Assembly: GCA_050251195.1 (NCBI GenBank)
Contig: JBFWNG010000003.1
Coordinates: 372,001 to 436,000 of the forward strand
DNA: 64,000 bases
Direction: 5' to 3'
Source of the DNA: JBFWNG01 sp050251195
GTDB lineage: Bacteria > Bdellovibrionota_B > Oligoflexia > Oligoflexales > Oligoflexaceae
Part shown: positions 1 through 9,033 of the stretch, one piece after another
Numbering within the stretch: the stretch's first letter is position 1
How the letters are laid out: each line of letters opens with the position of its first letter
Notes under the pieces: model-generated
Seen by the model: the letters and a program-made list of their open reading frames with translations, nothing else
Database searches by the model: none
What the model was told of the DNA's origin: nothing
Made by a program: the position numbers and the translations under genes

Positions 1-800
1 ACCTTTGGGGGCCGGATACATACGAAGGCGCCTCAACAGGTTTGACGGGCTTTATGGCAACGGCCGTGAAAACCATGATGATAATTTTGACGCTTCGCTT
101 TTTCGCCTATGGTCAGTTTACAGTTAAAGAACTTTGGATGAACGGTCTGGTGTTTTTGGCCGCAACATCGTTGCTGCTCGGCAACATCATGGCGCTTGTT
201 CAGTCGAGCGTCAAACGAATGCTCGCATACTCCTCCATTTCCCATAGCGGCTACATGGCCATCGCTGTTGTCGCGATAAATGCGACTTCAAGCCAGATGC
301 CGGTCGCGGCGATTTTGTTCTATCTTGTTGGTTATACGCTGGTCTCATTGGGGGCTTTCGGATGTCTCATGTGGCTCGAAAATCAAAATGCGGAGAACCT
401 GCAACTGGAGGATTTTTCGGGTCTTGCGAAAAAGCATCCGTACGTATGCGCTACCTTATCCGTTTTCCTTTTGGCTTTTGCCGGTTTTCCGCCAACGGTC
501 GGTTTTATTAGCAAGTTCTTCGTCTTTAGTGCCGCTCTGAGGAGCAATCTTCACGGATTGGTTATTACAGGGGTTGTCGGCAGCATGATTGCAATGTTCT
601 ATTATCTGCGACTTATTGTTAAAATGTACATGACGGAGCCAACAAACCTAACCGGGGCGCTGGTTGCGCCTAAGAGCTATTTCATGAGCGCGCTCCTTGC
701 CGGCCTGGTTGTTCTTGTTATACTTCTTGGCACCGTTTTGCCGAGCCCATTCTTCAGCGTCGTGCAGCAAGCGGCCGAGTCGATATCGGTGACCCACTAA
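1..800 (+). CDS. nuoN: NADH-quinone oxidoreductase subunit N, 5'-truncated by window
   Basis: C-terminal part of the NuoN antiporter-like membrane subunit of respiratory complex I, which couples NADH:quinone electron transfer to proton pumping. The reading frame is open from the first bases of the window. Before the first internal Met at 42 it reads LWGPDTYEGASTGLTGFMA, matching the family's W-x-PDVYEGAPTPVTAF signature. About 266 residues are visible, with several hydrophobic helices, a Lys within the first visible helix region (TAVKTMM) and HSGYMAIA, also typical of NuoN/L/M. The start and the other nuo genes lie outside the window. nuoN is normally the last nuo gene, and here lgt follows 60 bp later on the same strand. 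Identification is firm; the start cannot be seen. Confidence 0.93.
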   Translation, partial: LWGPDTYEGASTGLTGFMATAVKTMMIILTLRFFAYGQFTVKELWMNGLVFLAATSLLLGNIMALVQSSVKRMLAYSSISHSGYMAIAVVAINATSSQMPVAAILFYLVGYTLVSLGAFGCLMWLENQNAENLQLEDFSGLAKKHPYVCATLSVFLLAFAGFPPTVGFISKFFVFSAALRSNLHGLVITGVVGSMIAMFYYLRLIVKMYMTEPTNLTGALVAPKSYFMSALLAGLVVLVILLGTVLPSPFFSVVQQAAESISVTH

Positions 801-860
801 CATTCATCCTCGCTCCAAAATCGCGTCGATGACTTCGGTTGGGTCTCAAAGGAAATAGAC

Positions 861-1646
861 ATGTTCCCCATTCTATTTGAAAGTGGGCCCATCATCGTTC
901 CGGCGTGGCATGCGTTTTTTGTTCTGGGAGCGCTGGGCTCTTACTTTTTGCTGCATCGCCTCAACACCACTTCCGAAACAAACCAAGCCAGAGCGCGCGA
1001 TTTAGACGGTCTGTACCTGGCAACCTATCTGGGCGGATTACTTGGTGCTCGTATCCTCAACATCTTCGTTTTGGAAGATTATGCTTCGACCTCGGAGTTT
1101 CTGAGTCTCTCGTTTTCTCTCGGCGGCATGACTTTCTTCGGCGGAATGATCCTAGGCGGATTGTCGGGCCTTCTTTATAGCCGAATCAAGAAGCTCGATT
1201 CTTCTCAGCTGTTTGACATCGGCAGCGTCGCTCTTTTCTTAGGCGTCGGCGTTGGCCGCATCGGTTGCTTTCTTAACGGTGACGATTACGGCGTTCCGTT
1301 AGCCAATCAAAACGCAAGTTCGTGGTGGGGAGTCGTCTTTCCTAATCTCGAGGACAATCTCAAACGGTATCCCACGCAGCTCTTTGAGGCAGGAGCTTGC
1401 CTTCTCATGGTTTTCATACTGTCGGTATTCTTCAACCGGATTCGAAGTCGGTTCTTCGTTGGAGCCGTGGGGGTATTGGCGATGAGCGGGTATGCGATAA
1501 GCCGCTTCTGCCTAGAATATTTTCGCGGTGACGACCGTGGTTATTTGATAACGGACGTCCTATCCACATCGCAGTTCCTGAGCGTTTGCACCTTAGTGCT
1601 GATGGCGCTCATCGCTAAACAACGCTTGCAAACCCAACCATCATGA
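861..1646 (+). CDS. lgt: Prolipoprotein diacylglyceryl transferase
   Basis: Transfers diacylglycerol from phosphatidylglycerol to the lipobox cysteine of prolipoproteins, the first step of lipoprotein maturation in the inner membrane. The 261-residue product is highly hydrophobic and carries the Lgt signatures GRIGCFLNGDDYG (about residue 132), RYPTQLFEA and RFCLEYFRGDDRG near the C-terminus. The usual Asn of the GRIGNFINGE motif is Cys here. The ATG at 861 is supported by an AAGGA Shine-Dalgarno 9 bases upstream. The stop overlaps the mfd start by 4 bp (ATGA), so the two are translationally coupled. Many lipobox proteins elsewhere in this window are expected substrates. Confidence 0.95.
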   Translation: MFPILFESGPIIVPAWHAFFVLGALGSYFLLHRLNTTSETNQARARDLDGLYLATYLGGLLGARILNIFVLEDYASTSEFLSLSFSLGGMTFFGGMILGGLSGLLYSRIKKLDSSQLFDIGSVALFLGVGVGRIGCFLNGDDYGVPLANQNASSWWGVVFPNLEDNLKRYPTQLFEAGACLLMVFILSVFFNRIRSRFFVGAVGVLAMSGYAISRFCLEYFRGDDRGYLITDVLSTSQFLSVCTLVLMALIAKQRLQTQPS

Positions 1647-4600
1647 ATATTGGTCTTAGCATAAATGCGGTAGCCGAGGCCCTAGAGGAAAATCTGGGAA
1701 ATAAACGCATTCAGTTCGTCAGTCAGACGAACGGTTACGAGCAAGTGGTTCTCATGGGGCTTCTCACCTGGGCGCTTAAGAGCAGATTTCAACGGAAGAT
1801 CGTTCTTCTCAGCGAGTCCACGAAGACAGCGAAACACTTTGCGCAGTTGCTCGAAGCATCCGCATCTTGGGTTCACACAAGCACACTGGCGTACATTTCG
1901 AGTTGGGGAAAGGAGCGTTACGTTGAATTTTCCCATCCCCAACGTCAGCGGATCCAAGCACTCACTCAATTGCAACAATCCGAAGGACCAAGTATCGTCG
2001 CCACGACCTTGAAAGGTGTCAGCCAATTAACCCTCCCTAAGGGTAACTTTGAAAGCCAGCTTACCAGGATCGAACAAGGTCAAACCCTCGATATGGACGA
2101 GTTTGTCGCCAGGCTCACCCTGCTTGGATACCGAAACTCCCGCATCGTCAACGAACCCGGACTTTTCACCATTCGAGGCGGAATTGTTGATATTTTTTCT
2201 GTTCATGAATCTACCCCTGTCCGCGTCGAATTCATGGGAGATGAGATAGCGTCCATAAGAGGTTTCGCCACGGACACGCAGCGATCCACAACCGAACTTA
2301 AAGCGGCTCTCGTCGCTCCTGTCCAAGAGGTGGATCTCGCGGACGGTCCCGGCAGAAAACAATATGTTCAAAGACTTTACGAACATTTTTTAGCTTCGGG
2401 GATGTCCGTGCACGATCGCGAAGGCATTGTCGCTGCTTTGCAGACAGGATCGCACTTTGCGGGATTGGAGAACTATTCTCCTATGTTCCGCCTCGAACAT
2501 GCTGCATCGATCGAATACGCCGATCCCGAAAGCGATTTGATTGTTTGTCTTCAGCCTCTGTCGACTCTGCAAAAAAGCTACGAGGGTTTTGTCGAGGCCT
2601 GCGAAGAAAAATGTGCACAGGACGAGAAGAGCAATAAGGCGCCGCTGCCTGTTTCGTCGCATTTTTTGTCGGTCGATCATCTCATGGATAAGATTGCCGC
2701 GTTCAAGCGTGTTATCGAATTTGGCAACAGTTTTCATTCGAAGGACAGCGTCATTCTGCAGGTTTCCGCACCGATTCGAAAACTGCCGTCTTCCACCGAA
2801 AAAACGGACAGGCTCGAGCTATTCAACGAATGGACAAGTCTTTTCGCGCAACTGAAGAAATCGGAATTCAAAATTGTGATCTTTTACCACAACGACGAGC
2901 AAATGCTGCGTCTGCGCAACCTTTTGAACAGCAGGGAATTTGAGACAACCTATTGCAAGGATGTCTTTCAGTTGTTTTTAAATCCTAGCGATGTTCAACC
3001 GCAGACATTGTTTGTCTATGGAATGTTGGACGATCCGTTTTTACTGCAGGACGAGAAGCTCCTTCTTTTGTCCGAACAACACATCCTCGGCACGTCGAGG
3101 GAAAGCACCGCAGAGAAAACCAAACAAATTCAGGGGTACTTCAAATCCTATAACGACCTGCAAGTGGATTGCATAGTTATCCATGTGCAGCACGGCATGG
3201 CACAGTATAAAGGCTTGCAAACCCTGGAAGTCGGGGGAAACCTAAAGGATTTTATCCATCTTGAGTTTGCCGACAACGACAAGCTTTATCTTCCCATCGA
3301 CAAACTCAATCTATTGCAAAAATATCAGGCATCAACCGACAACACGCAAGTCAAACTCGATCGACTTAAAGGTCAAAATTGGACCAAGCGCAAATCGAAG
3401 ACAGCAAAGGCCGTGAAGGACCTTGCCGAGTCTCTTCTGAAGGTTCATGCCGAAAGAGCTCTCGTCAAAGCTCCGCAAATGAGCAAGCCGTCCGACTTGT
3501 ACTTCCAGTTTGAAGCGGACTTCCCTTACGACGAAACCGACGATCAGCTCAAAGCGATCAAAGAGGTCAACCACGACCTCAGTCGCGCTTTGCCTATGGA
3601 CCGGCTTATCTGCGGCGACGTCGGATTCGGCAAAACCGAGGTAGCCCTCCGTGCGGCGATGAGGGCTGCGTCCGAGGGTTTTCAGACCATGGTGCTCGTG
3701 CCGACGACCGTGCTTTGTCATCAGCATTATTTGACGTTCAAGGAGCGCTTTAGCCGCCACGGCGTCATCGTAGATCGGATCAACCGCTTTACGCCAAGCA
3801 ATAAAGCAAAGGAAATTTTGGCAGACCTCAAGTCAGGCAAAATCGATATCCTTGTTGGTACCCACAGGCTCCTTTCAAAGGATATCGAACCGAGTCGACT
3901 GGGCCTTCTTATTGTCGACGAAGAACAACGTTTCGGCGTTACACACAAAGAGACGCTCAAGTACATTGCTCGTGGAGTTCATGTTCTGACGATGACGGCC
4001 ACCCCTATACCAAGAACGTTGCATCTTGCAATGTTGGGCCTCAAGGACGTATCGCTCATCACCACTGCGCCCCGCAACCGGCTTGCCATCAAAACCTATG
4101 TATCAGAGTTTGACGACGACTTGATCAAGGAAGCCATCAAAGAGGAAGTCTCTCGCGGTGGCCAGGTATTTTTTGTTCACAATCGTGTTGAAAACATCGT
4201 GGAACTTGCCAATCACATCAAGAAACTGGTGCCGGGGTATCCCATTCGAATCGCGCACGGTCAGATGAGCGCCAGCGAACTCGAGACAGCGATCATTGAT
4301 TTTGTTGACGGCAAGTTTCCGATTCTCCTTTGCACGACGATCATCGAATCTGGCGTCGACATGCCGAACGTCAATACGCTGATTGTCAACCAAGCCGAAA
4401 GGTTTGGGCTGGCGCAGCTATACCAGCTGCGGGGACGCGTGGGGAGATCGCATCGGCAATCGTTTGCTTACTTGATGACAGGCAAGGTTAATGCGCTCTC
4501 TGACGAAGCCAAGAAGAGGCTCGAGGTTCTCACGAGTTATCAAGAACTCGGTAGCGGTTTTCATATCGCGCAATACGATCTCGAGATTCGCGGCGCTGGC

Positions 4601-5185
4601 AACTTGTTGGGTGCCGAACAGTCCGGTCATATCGATGAAGTCGGTTTCGAGTTGTACACACAAATGCTCGAGCGCGAGATCTCTCGGTTCCGTGGTCAAA
4701 AGGTCACAGACATCATCGATACGGAACTCAAACTTCCTATGTCCGCCATTATTCCAGCCGATTACATCAACGACGAGCGGGACAGAATTGGTTTCTATAA
4801 GCGGATCTTTGGATGCGAAGACGAGCAAAGAATGTTGGATCTCAAAACGGAGATGCAGGATCGATATGGACCTATTCCAAACGAGGTCATCCGTCTGTTC
4901 TATATTGCCATAGTTAAGAGCATGGTCTCAAAAATCAAAGTAGAGCAATTGAGTCTTTTATCAGACAAGAAATTCGAGTTAAAGTTCGCTTCGCTAAATG
5001 AAAAAGAAATAGCTAAAATCATTGATTTTTCTAATAAAAATCGTAAGTTTTACCAATTGACTCCCGACTATCGGGTATTGTTAATACCCCGAATTTCTGC
5101 AACAACTAAGGATGAAGCCACCGACATGTTAGCGACGCTTCGAGACTTGGTTCAACCCTTGTATTTTGAGCTATCAAATTCGTGA
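1643..5185 (+). CDS. mfd: Transcription-repair coupling factor
   Basis: Mfd removes RNA polymerase stalled at DNA lesions and recruits the UvrABC excision machinery. The 1180-residue length matches the family. The N-terminal half is UvrB-like (GLFTIRGGIVDIFSVH near residue 176). The RNA-polymerase-interacting region lies near residue 520 (VHVQHGMAQYKGL). The superfamily 2 motor follows, with Walker A GDVGFGKTEVALRAA around residue 655, the Walker B box VDEEQRFG around 757, TATPIPRTL, and the motif VI region RGRVGRSHRQSFAYL. A C-terminal TRCF domain follows. It overlaps lgt by 4 bp upstream and the next foldase gene by 4 bp downstream (GTGA), so repair and envelope-folding genes share an operon here. 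Confidence 0.97.
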   Translation: MNIGLSINAVAEALEENLGNKRIQFVSQTNGYEQVVLMGLLTWALKSRFQRKIVLLSESTKTAKHFAQLLEASASWVHTSTLAYISSWGKERYVEFSHPQRQRIQALTQLQQSEGPSIVATTLKGVSQLTLPKGNFESQLTRIEQGQTLDMDEFVARLTLLGYRNSRIVNEPGLFTIRGGIVDIFSVHESTPVRVEFMGDEIASIRGFATDTQRSTTELKAALVAPVQEVDLADGPGRKQYVQRLYEHFLASGMSVHDREGIVAALQTGSHFAGLENYSPMFRLEHAASIEYADPESDLIVCLQPLSTLQKSYEGFVEACEEKCAQDEKSNKAPLPVSSHFLSVDHLMDKIAAFKRVIEFGNSFHSKDSVILQVSAPIRKLPSSTEKTDRLELFNEWTSLFAQLKKSEFKIVIFYHNDEQMLRLRNLLNSREFETTYCKDVFQLFLNPSDVQPQTLFVYGMLDDPFLLQDEKLLLLSEQHILGTSRESTAEKTKQIQGYFKSYNDLQVDCIVIHVQHGMAQYKGLQTLEVGGNLKDFIHLEFADNDKLYLPIDKLNLLQKYQASTDNTQVKLDRLKGQNWTKRKSKTAKAVKDLAESLLKVHAERALVKAPQMSKPSDLYFQFEADFPYDETDDQLKAIKEVNHDLSRALPMDRLICGDVGFGKTEVALRAAMRAASEGFQTMVLVPTTVLCHQHYLTFKERFSRHGVIVDRINRFTPSNKAKEILADLKSGKIDILVGTHRLLSKDIEPSRLGLLIVDEEQRFGVTHKETLKYIARGVHVLTMTATPIPRTLHLAMLGLKDVSLITTAPRNRLAIKTYVSEFDDDLIKEAIKEEVSRGGQVFFVHNRVENIVELANHIKKLVPGYPIRIAHGQMSASELETAIIDFVDGKFPILLCTTIIESGVDMPNVNTLIVNQAERFGLAQLYQLRGRVGRSHRQSFAYLMTGKVNALSDEAKKRLEVLTSYQELGSGFHIAQYDLEIRGAGNLLGAEQSGHIDEVGFELYTQMLEREISRFRGQKVTDIIDTELKLPMSAIIPADYINDERDRIGFYKRIFGCEDEQRMLDLKTEMQDRYGPIPNEVIRLFYIAIVKSMVSKIKVEQLSLLSDKKFELKFASLNEKEIAKIIDFSNKNRKFYQLTPDYRVLLIPRISATTKDEATDMLATLRDLVQPLYFELSNS

Positions 5186-6198
5186 TTAAGAAAATATTTG
5201 TCATCACTTCTCTCATCCTTTCGTTTGCGATCGGCGGATACGTCTGGAAACTCCGTAATACGGGGCGTTTCGAAATTGACGAATCAATGGAGGACGAGCC
5301 TGCAGACGTCGGAAATGCGGATATTGGCCTTGCCGCTGCGCTCTATGTCGGCGATACCCCGATAACTCCTACTGATATCGAATGGGAGTACCAACTTCTC
5401 ACGCGCGGCATCGTTAATAATCCGGAAATGACGGCGATCCCCGAGCTTGGCGATAAAGTTGAAGAGGTATTATCACCGCTTAAAGAGCGCCTCGTCGCAA
5501 ACCTCATTGAGCGCAAGTTGTTGTTTCAATTCATAAAAGAGGATCGAAATTTCACTATCGACGATCCCACTCGCTACACGAAATGTCTCGAAGATTGGCA
5601 AAAAGTTATTAAGGATAATGCCGATTTTTTCAAGGACGGCGATTCGCGGGAAAAGCTGAAGAACCGCCTCTGCGAACAGGCCATTCTGGCTCAATACCTC
5701 GACGAAATCATTTACAAAGCGATAACCATATCGCCCGACGAGCTACGAGAATATTACAATAAGCACATTAAAGAGTATTCGAAAGGCGACAGAGTTGTTA
5801 TTCGCCAAATCGTTTTGGCTTCTGAAAAAGAAGCAAAGAAAGTTATAAGCCAGGTCAGAGACAACAACTTCGCGGAGATGGCCAAGAAATACTCGATCTC
5901 AGAAGAAAGCCAGAACGGTGGGCTACTTGGACCCTTCGCCAAGGGCGATATGCCCCATGTTTTTAATGTTGCATTTTCTATGCGAACGGGGGACATTCAA
6001 GGGGTCATAAAATCCAATTACGGCTTTCACATCATTAGATTAGAGAAAAAGATCAAGAAGACCATCTATAAGATGGATGAAGTGGAAGACGAGATGAAGA
6101 AAAAGATAATGGCGACCAAAAAAGAAGCTGCCTACCAAACATGGGTCGAATCAGCGCTTAACGCCATTGCCGTTAAAACTGCCAAATCGGCCTGGTGA
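5182..6198 (+). CDS. PpiC/parvulin-type peptidyl-prolyl isomerase, membrane-anchored
   Basis: Predicted periplasmic folding factor. The 338-residue protein begins with a signal anchor (MIKKIFVITSLILSFAIGGY). It has a SurA_N-like helical region (about residues 45-180) and one parvulin domain at about 205-305, with RVVIRQIVLAS, FAEMAKKYSISEESQNGG and VIKSNYGFHIIRLEKK. The ending FHIIRLEKK is characteristic of PpiC/PrsA/SurA. No lipobox cysteine is visible, so it is probably held by its N-terminal helix. The GTG start at 5182 overlaps the mfd stop (GTGA). The next gene is a second protein of the same family and starts on the last 4 bp of this one. A SurA- or PrsA-like role for outer-membrane proteins is inference. 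Confidence 0.88.
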   Translation: MIKKIFVITSLILSFAIGGYVWKLRNTGRFEIDESMEDEPADVGNADIGLAAALYVGDTPITPTDIEWEYQLLTRGIVNNPEMTAIPELGDKVEEVLSPLKERLVANLIERKLLFQFIKEDRNFTIDDPTRYTKCLEDWQKVIKDNADFFKDGDSREKLKNRLCEQAILAQYLDEIIYKAITISPDELREYYNKHIKEYSKGDRVVIRQIVLASEKEAKKVISQVRDNNFAEMAKKYSISEESQNGGLLGPFAKGDMPHVFNVAFSMRTGDIQGVIKSNYGFHIIRLEKKIKKTIYKMDEVEDEMKKKIMATKKEAAYQTWVESALNAIAVKTAKSAW

Positions 6199-7166
6199 AT
6201 ATTATGTTAAAGCGCGTGCTCTTTGTTTTTACTCTTATTATTTCCAATTTTGCATTTGGCAGAACTCTCCTTGATCGACTTGCGGCTGAAGTAAACGGCA
6301 CGCCGATTACTTATCAGGAAGTGGCTAGCAAGGCAAAACGCGGTGCCAACATTAATATTTCGACCTATCCTGCCGTCGAAGGCAAAAATACACCTTACGA
6401 ACTCTCCCTCAACGATATGATTAACACTGAGCTTGTCACTCAGAAGGCCGAAGAACTTGAGATCGACATCTCCGACGAAGAAGTCACCGAAAAGATTAAA
6501 GAGATGATGACCGAGCAGAACCTTACCATGGATGGCTTGCAAGAGTATCTCAGGGGCGAAGGTATTCCTTTTGAAGAATATAAGAGTGACTTTAAAGTTC
6601 AGCTCATGTTCCGTAGGTTCATTGGCCGCTACATTTATCCGCAAATCAGCTCGACGCAAAAAGAAATTGAGTTTTATTACATGAAAAACTCTGGAGCAAG
6701 TAACGAGAATATCGTTATAACCTTGCGACATATCTTCATCGGCCTCACGCCCGATTCACCTGACACGGTCAAGGACGGCAAGCAAAAGCTCATTGACACG
6801 ATTATGGAGAAGCTCAAAGGGGGCATGAACTTCGAGCAAGCTGTTCAAATGTATTCCGAAGCTCCCGATGCGAAGGAATCAAAGGGCCTCATGGGTACCG
6901 TCTCGTTGAAGGACCTTGTCCCAGAATTCCGCGAAGCTATTGCGGCCGTCAACAAGGACCAGTTTACTCAGCCCGTCTCCACTAGCGCCGGCATCCACAT
7001 TTTCTATGTCGTCGACAAAGCCTTGGCCGAGAGTGACGATTTCAACAAGGTCAAAGGCGAGATTGAACAAAAACTCCGCCAGGAGAAGTCGATCAGACAG
7101 GTGAACAAGTGGCTTGCCGACCAACGGATGAAGGCCAAGATCAAAGTCTTTAATGACGAAAAATAG
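6195..7166 (+). CDS. SurA-like periplasmic peptidyl-prolyl isomerase
   Basis: Second parvulin-type chaperone of the pair. It has 323 residues with a cleavable signal peptide (LKRVLFVFTLIISNFAFG). A SurA_N-type domain begins RLAAEVNGTPITYQEV, the standard opening of SurA proteins. One parvulin domain at about 177-280 contains LRHIFIGLTPDS, FEQAVQMYSEAPDAKESKGLMG and VSTSAGIHIFYVVDK. Coupling to the upstream gene favours GTG at 6195 (GTGA overlap); an ATG at 6204 is an alternative that shortens the product by three residues. Classical SurA has two parvulin domains, and only one is recognisable here. It is the last gene of the lgt-mfd unit and is followed by the tandem repeats at 7204. Confidence 0.88.
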   Translation: MNIMLKRVLFVFTLIISNFAFGRTLLDRLAAEVNGTPITYQEVASKAKRGANINISTYPAVEGKNTPYELSLNDMINTELVTQKAEELEIDISDEEVTEKIKEMMTEQNLTMDGLQEYLRGEGIPFEEYKSDFKVQLMFRRFIGRYIYPQISSTQKEIEFYYMKNSGASNENIVITLRHIFIGLTPDSPDTVKDGKQKLIDTIMEKLKGGMNFEQAVQMYSEAPDAKESKGLMGTVSLKDLVPEFREAIAAVNKDQFTQPVSTSAGIHIFYVVDKALAESDDFNKVKGEIEQKLRQEKSIRQVNKWLADQRMKAKIKVFNDEK

Positions 7167-7203
7167 AATTACTAGAAAGAAAATGGAACCCTAGTCTGGT
7201 GGT

Positions 7204-7367
7204 AATTAGGGGGACAGTCGAACGCCCAATAATTCAGAATTAGGGGGACAGTCGAACGCCCAATAATTCAGAATTAGGGGGACAGTCGGACGCCCAATAA
7301 TTCAATTAAGGGGACAGTCGGACGCCCAATAATTCAATTAAGGGGACAGTCGAACGCCCAATAATTC
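7204..7367. repeat. Five-copy palindromic tandem repeat (32-34 bp unit)
   Basis: Five head-to-tail copies start at 7204, 7238, 7272, 7304 and 7336. Units 1-2 are 34 bp and units 3-5 are 32 bp, with no spacers. The core is GGGGACAGTC(G/A)ACGCCC-like and each unit is an imperfect hairpin: GAATTA at one edge pairs with TAATTC at the other, and GGG pairs with CCC inside. Copies differ at only a few bases (TAGGGGG or TAAGGGG; CGAACG or CGGACG). The last copy runs into the stop codon of the permease gene. The position, between two convergent genes, is typical of REP/BIME elements. Motifs with a GGGGACAG core accompany RAYT (Y1 transposase) genes in many proteobacteria; that link is inference, and no RAYT gene is in this window. 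Confidence 0.9.
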
Positions 7368-8466
7368 ATTTGCTTGCTTGAAGGACCATGTTGACGGAGA
7401 CTATGAATAGGACCACGTTTGCTAACCAGGCCGCGATGACGGGGGGGATGGTGCCATTCGAACCTAGGGCTTGGCCGGCGTTGAGGATGAACCAGTAACT
7501 GACGCCGATGGAGATGGCCATCAATATGCTGCGGGCGGTTTCCACGCTGCGCTCGGAGCGGTAGCCGAATTTAAGGCCGATGAGGCAGACGATGAAGGAA
7601 GCGAAATGGAAGGCGAACTTGACGTGCATGTCGACTTCGAGCTTTAAGATGTCGCCGCCTGACTTTTTACCTATGGAAATAGCTTCCATAAGTTCGAGCA
7701 AACTTTTTTCGTTGGGATTGCGTCGATCGAGTTTGAGCTTTTCAGGCTCGACGGGGATCTTAAAAACAAGATCCTCTTTTCGTGTTGTTTGATGCACGGT
7801 GCCAATGGGCCAGTAGGTTACGACTTTCACGTTCTTGAGTTGCCAATCGTCCGTTTCGGGGCGGTATATGACTTCGTCGGCAAAGACCGTTTGCCCAGGG
7901 CGAAAAGTCTTGTATTTGCCGAGTTCGAGGTATCCGCGAAAGCCCTTCATCGTTTTGTTGACGGGATCGTAATCTCTAAACATGTAGAGGTTGTTGCCGT
8001 CCTTTATCCAGCGAATGCCTTCCGTCCACTCCGCTTCATAATCGGCCTTTTTCTCCATCAGCACAGTCTCAACGTAGTGCATCTTTTTGGACGTTTCCGG
8101 TAACACGAATTCGCCTATGGAGAATGAAAGACCGCTCAAGATTAAGCCGCCCGCGGCAATGGGCAACCCTATACGTAGCGGACTCATCCCCGCAGCTCTC
8201 ATAGCGGTGATTTCATTAGTGCGGCTCAACAAAACCATACAGATAACGGATGACAGTAGGGCGGCTATGGGCAGGCCTTGCACGATCAGGTCGGGCACGC
8301 GATAAATGTAATATTGAATTAGATCGCCTGTATCGGGATTATATTTGGCTAGATAGTTCGTTGACTTGTGGATCAAGTCGAATAGAAGAAACAAGAAGGT
8401 ACAGACCAGCAGCGTTCCAAAGACGTACTTGAAGAAATCCCGGATAACGTAAAGAAATAGGGTCAT
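7366..8466 (-). CDS. LptF/LptG-family lipopolysaccharide export permease
   Basis: Inner-membrane permease of the Lpt machine, which with LptB2 extracts LPS and passes it to the LptC-A-D bridge. The 366 residues show the YjgP/YjgQ layout: two N-terminal helices, GLPIAALLSSVICMVLLSRTNEITAMRAAGMSPLRIG (read here as motif pieces SRTNEITAMRAAGMS and PIAALLSSVI), a periplasmic beta-jellyroll at about 130-265, then three C-terminal helices. SRTNEITAMRAAG is the family hallmark. Family rules make it closer to LptG, but only one of the usual two genes is here, so I give no symbol. The ATG overlaps the stop of the upstream lipoprotein (ATGA), and the stop lies inside the last tandem repeat. Confidence 0.9.
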   Translation of the reverse strand: MTLFLYVIRDFFKYVFGTLLVCTFLFLLFDLIHKSTNYLAKYNPDTGDLIQYYIYRVPDLIVQGLPIAALLSSVICMVLLSRTNEITAMRAAGMSPLRIGLPIAAGGLILSGLSFSIGEFVLPETSKKMHYVETVLMEKKADYEAEWTEGIRWIKDGNNLYMFRDYDPVNKTMKGFRGYLELGKYKTFRPGQTVFADEVIYRPETDDWQLKNVKVVTYWPIGTVHQTTRKEDLVFKIPVEPEKLKLDRRNPNEKSLLELMEAISIGKKSGGDILKLEVDMHVKFAFHFASFIVCLIGLKFGYRSERSVETARSILMAISIGVSYWFILNAGQALGSNGTIPPVIAAWLANVVLFIVSVNMVLQASK

Positions 8467-8870
8467 GATTCAGGCAAGACAAAATTTATCGAGCGTGCGG
8501 ATATAAAAGGAAAACCTTTTTTCCCCCGTTCAACCCCACCCAATACCTTAATCTTTCTGAATTTCGCTTTTTTGAAAAGTTCTTCGGCGTTGTCGAGGCG
8601 TGTCATGACGACGAGGATTTTGCCCATTTCGTCCTCAAGAACTAGGTGGGTAAAGTACTTGCCCATTTCCACCAATTTGCCCTCGATAATGACGTCGTGA
8701 CCTAAGAGCAAACCACTGTCAAAATGGAGCTGCTTCGTCGTAGCCTTTTGCGGATCGCTAAAGAGCGTACCCCCAGTCATGGTAAAGCTTTTGTAATCAA
8801 TCCATTTGTCCAAGGATTCGTTGACCTGGCAGCTTGCCAGGAACAATGTCAAAAATAGTATTTTCCACAT
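8463..8870 (-). CDS. Small lipoprotein, possible OB-fold, unknown function
   Basis: I do not recognise this 135-residue protein. It starts with a short signal peptide and lipobox (ILFLTLFLASC), so it should be lipidated and carried to the envelope. The mature part alternates strands in a GxxVxxxG / HLVLEDEMGKILVVM / KVLGGVERGKKGFPFISA pattern that resembles small OB-fold (tRNA_anti-like) domains. Its stop overlaps the start of the LPS permease gene (ATGA), so the two are co-translated and an LPS- or envelope-related role is plausible. A TATAAA box lies about 35 bases upstream of the start on this strand, but I see no good -35. Confidence 0.75.
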   Translation of the reverse strand: MWKILFLTLFLASCQVNESLDKWIDYKSFTMTGGTLFSDPQKATTKQLHFDSGLLLGHDVIIEGKLVEMGKYFTHLVLEDEMGKILVVMTRLDNAEELFKKAKFRKIKVLGGVERGKKGFPFISARSINFVLPES

Positions 8871-8962
8871 CTCTAACTACCTTTATCGATTACCTATTTA
8901 TAGTACCACAATGCCCTATCAACGCCAAAGTGCGAAGTCCACTAAATTTGGGTCGATGGGAG

Positions 8963-8995
8963 ACAAAAAAAAACACCCCGCAAGGAAGTGTTTTC
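8963..8995 (-). terminator. Intrinsic terminator of the ribosomal operon
   Basis: Read on the minus strand, AACACTTCC-TTGC-GGGGTGTT forms an 8-pair stem (two G-U pairs) at 8972-8992, followed at once by a run of nine T. It lies about 40 bp past the rplQ stop, as expected for the end of the rpsJ-rplQ transcript. It also separates that transcript from the small lipoprotein gene that starts at 8870 on the same strand. Confidence 0.85.
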
Positions 8996-9008
8996 AAAAA
9001 TTGGCAAG

Positions 9009-9027
9009 GAAGGATCAAAGATCCTTC
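9009..9027 (-). repeat. Perfect 8-bp hairpin after rplQ
   Basis: GAAGGATC-AAA-GATCCTTC is a perfect 8-bp inverted repeat with a 3-base loop, a few bases past the rplQ stop and upstream of the intrinsic terminator. It has no T-run of its own. It could protect the 3' end of the long ribosomal mRNA; this is inference. Confidence 0.6.
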
Positions 9028-9033
9028 TTCCCA

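Noticed and set aside
7204..7367. CRISPR array
   Set aside because: Units are contiguous without spacers and no cas genes are near.
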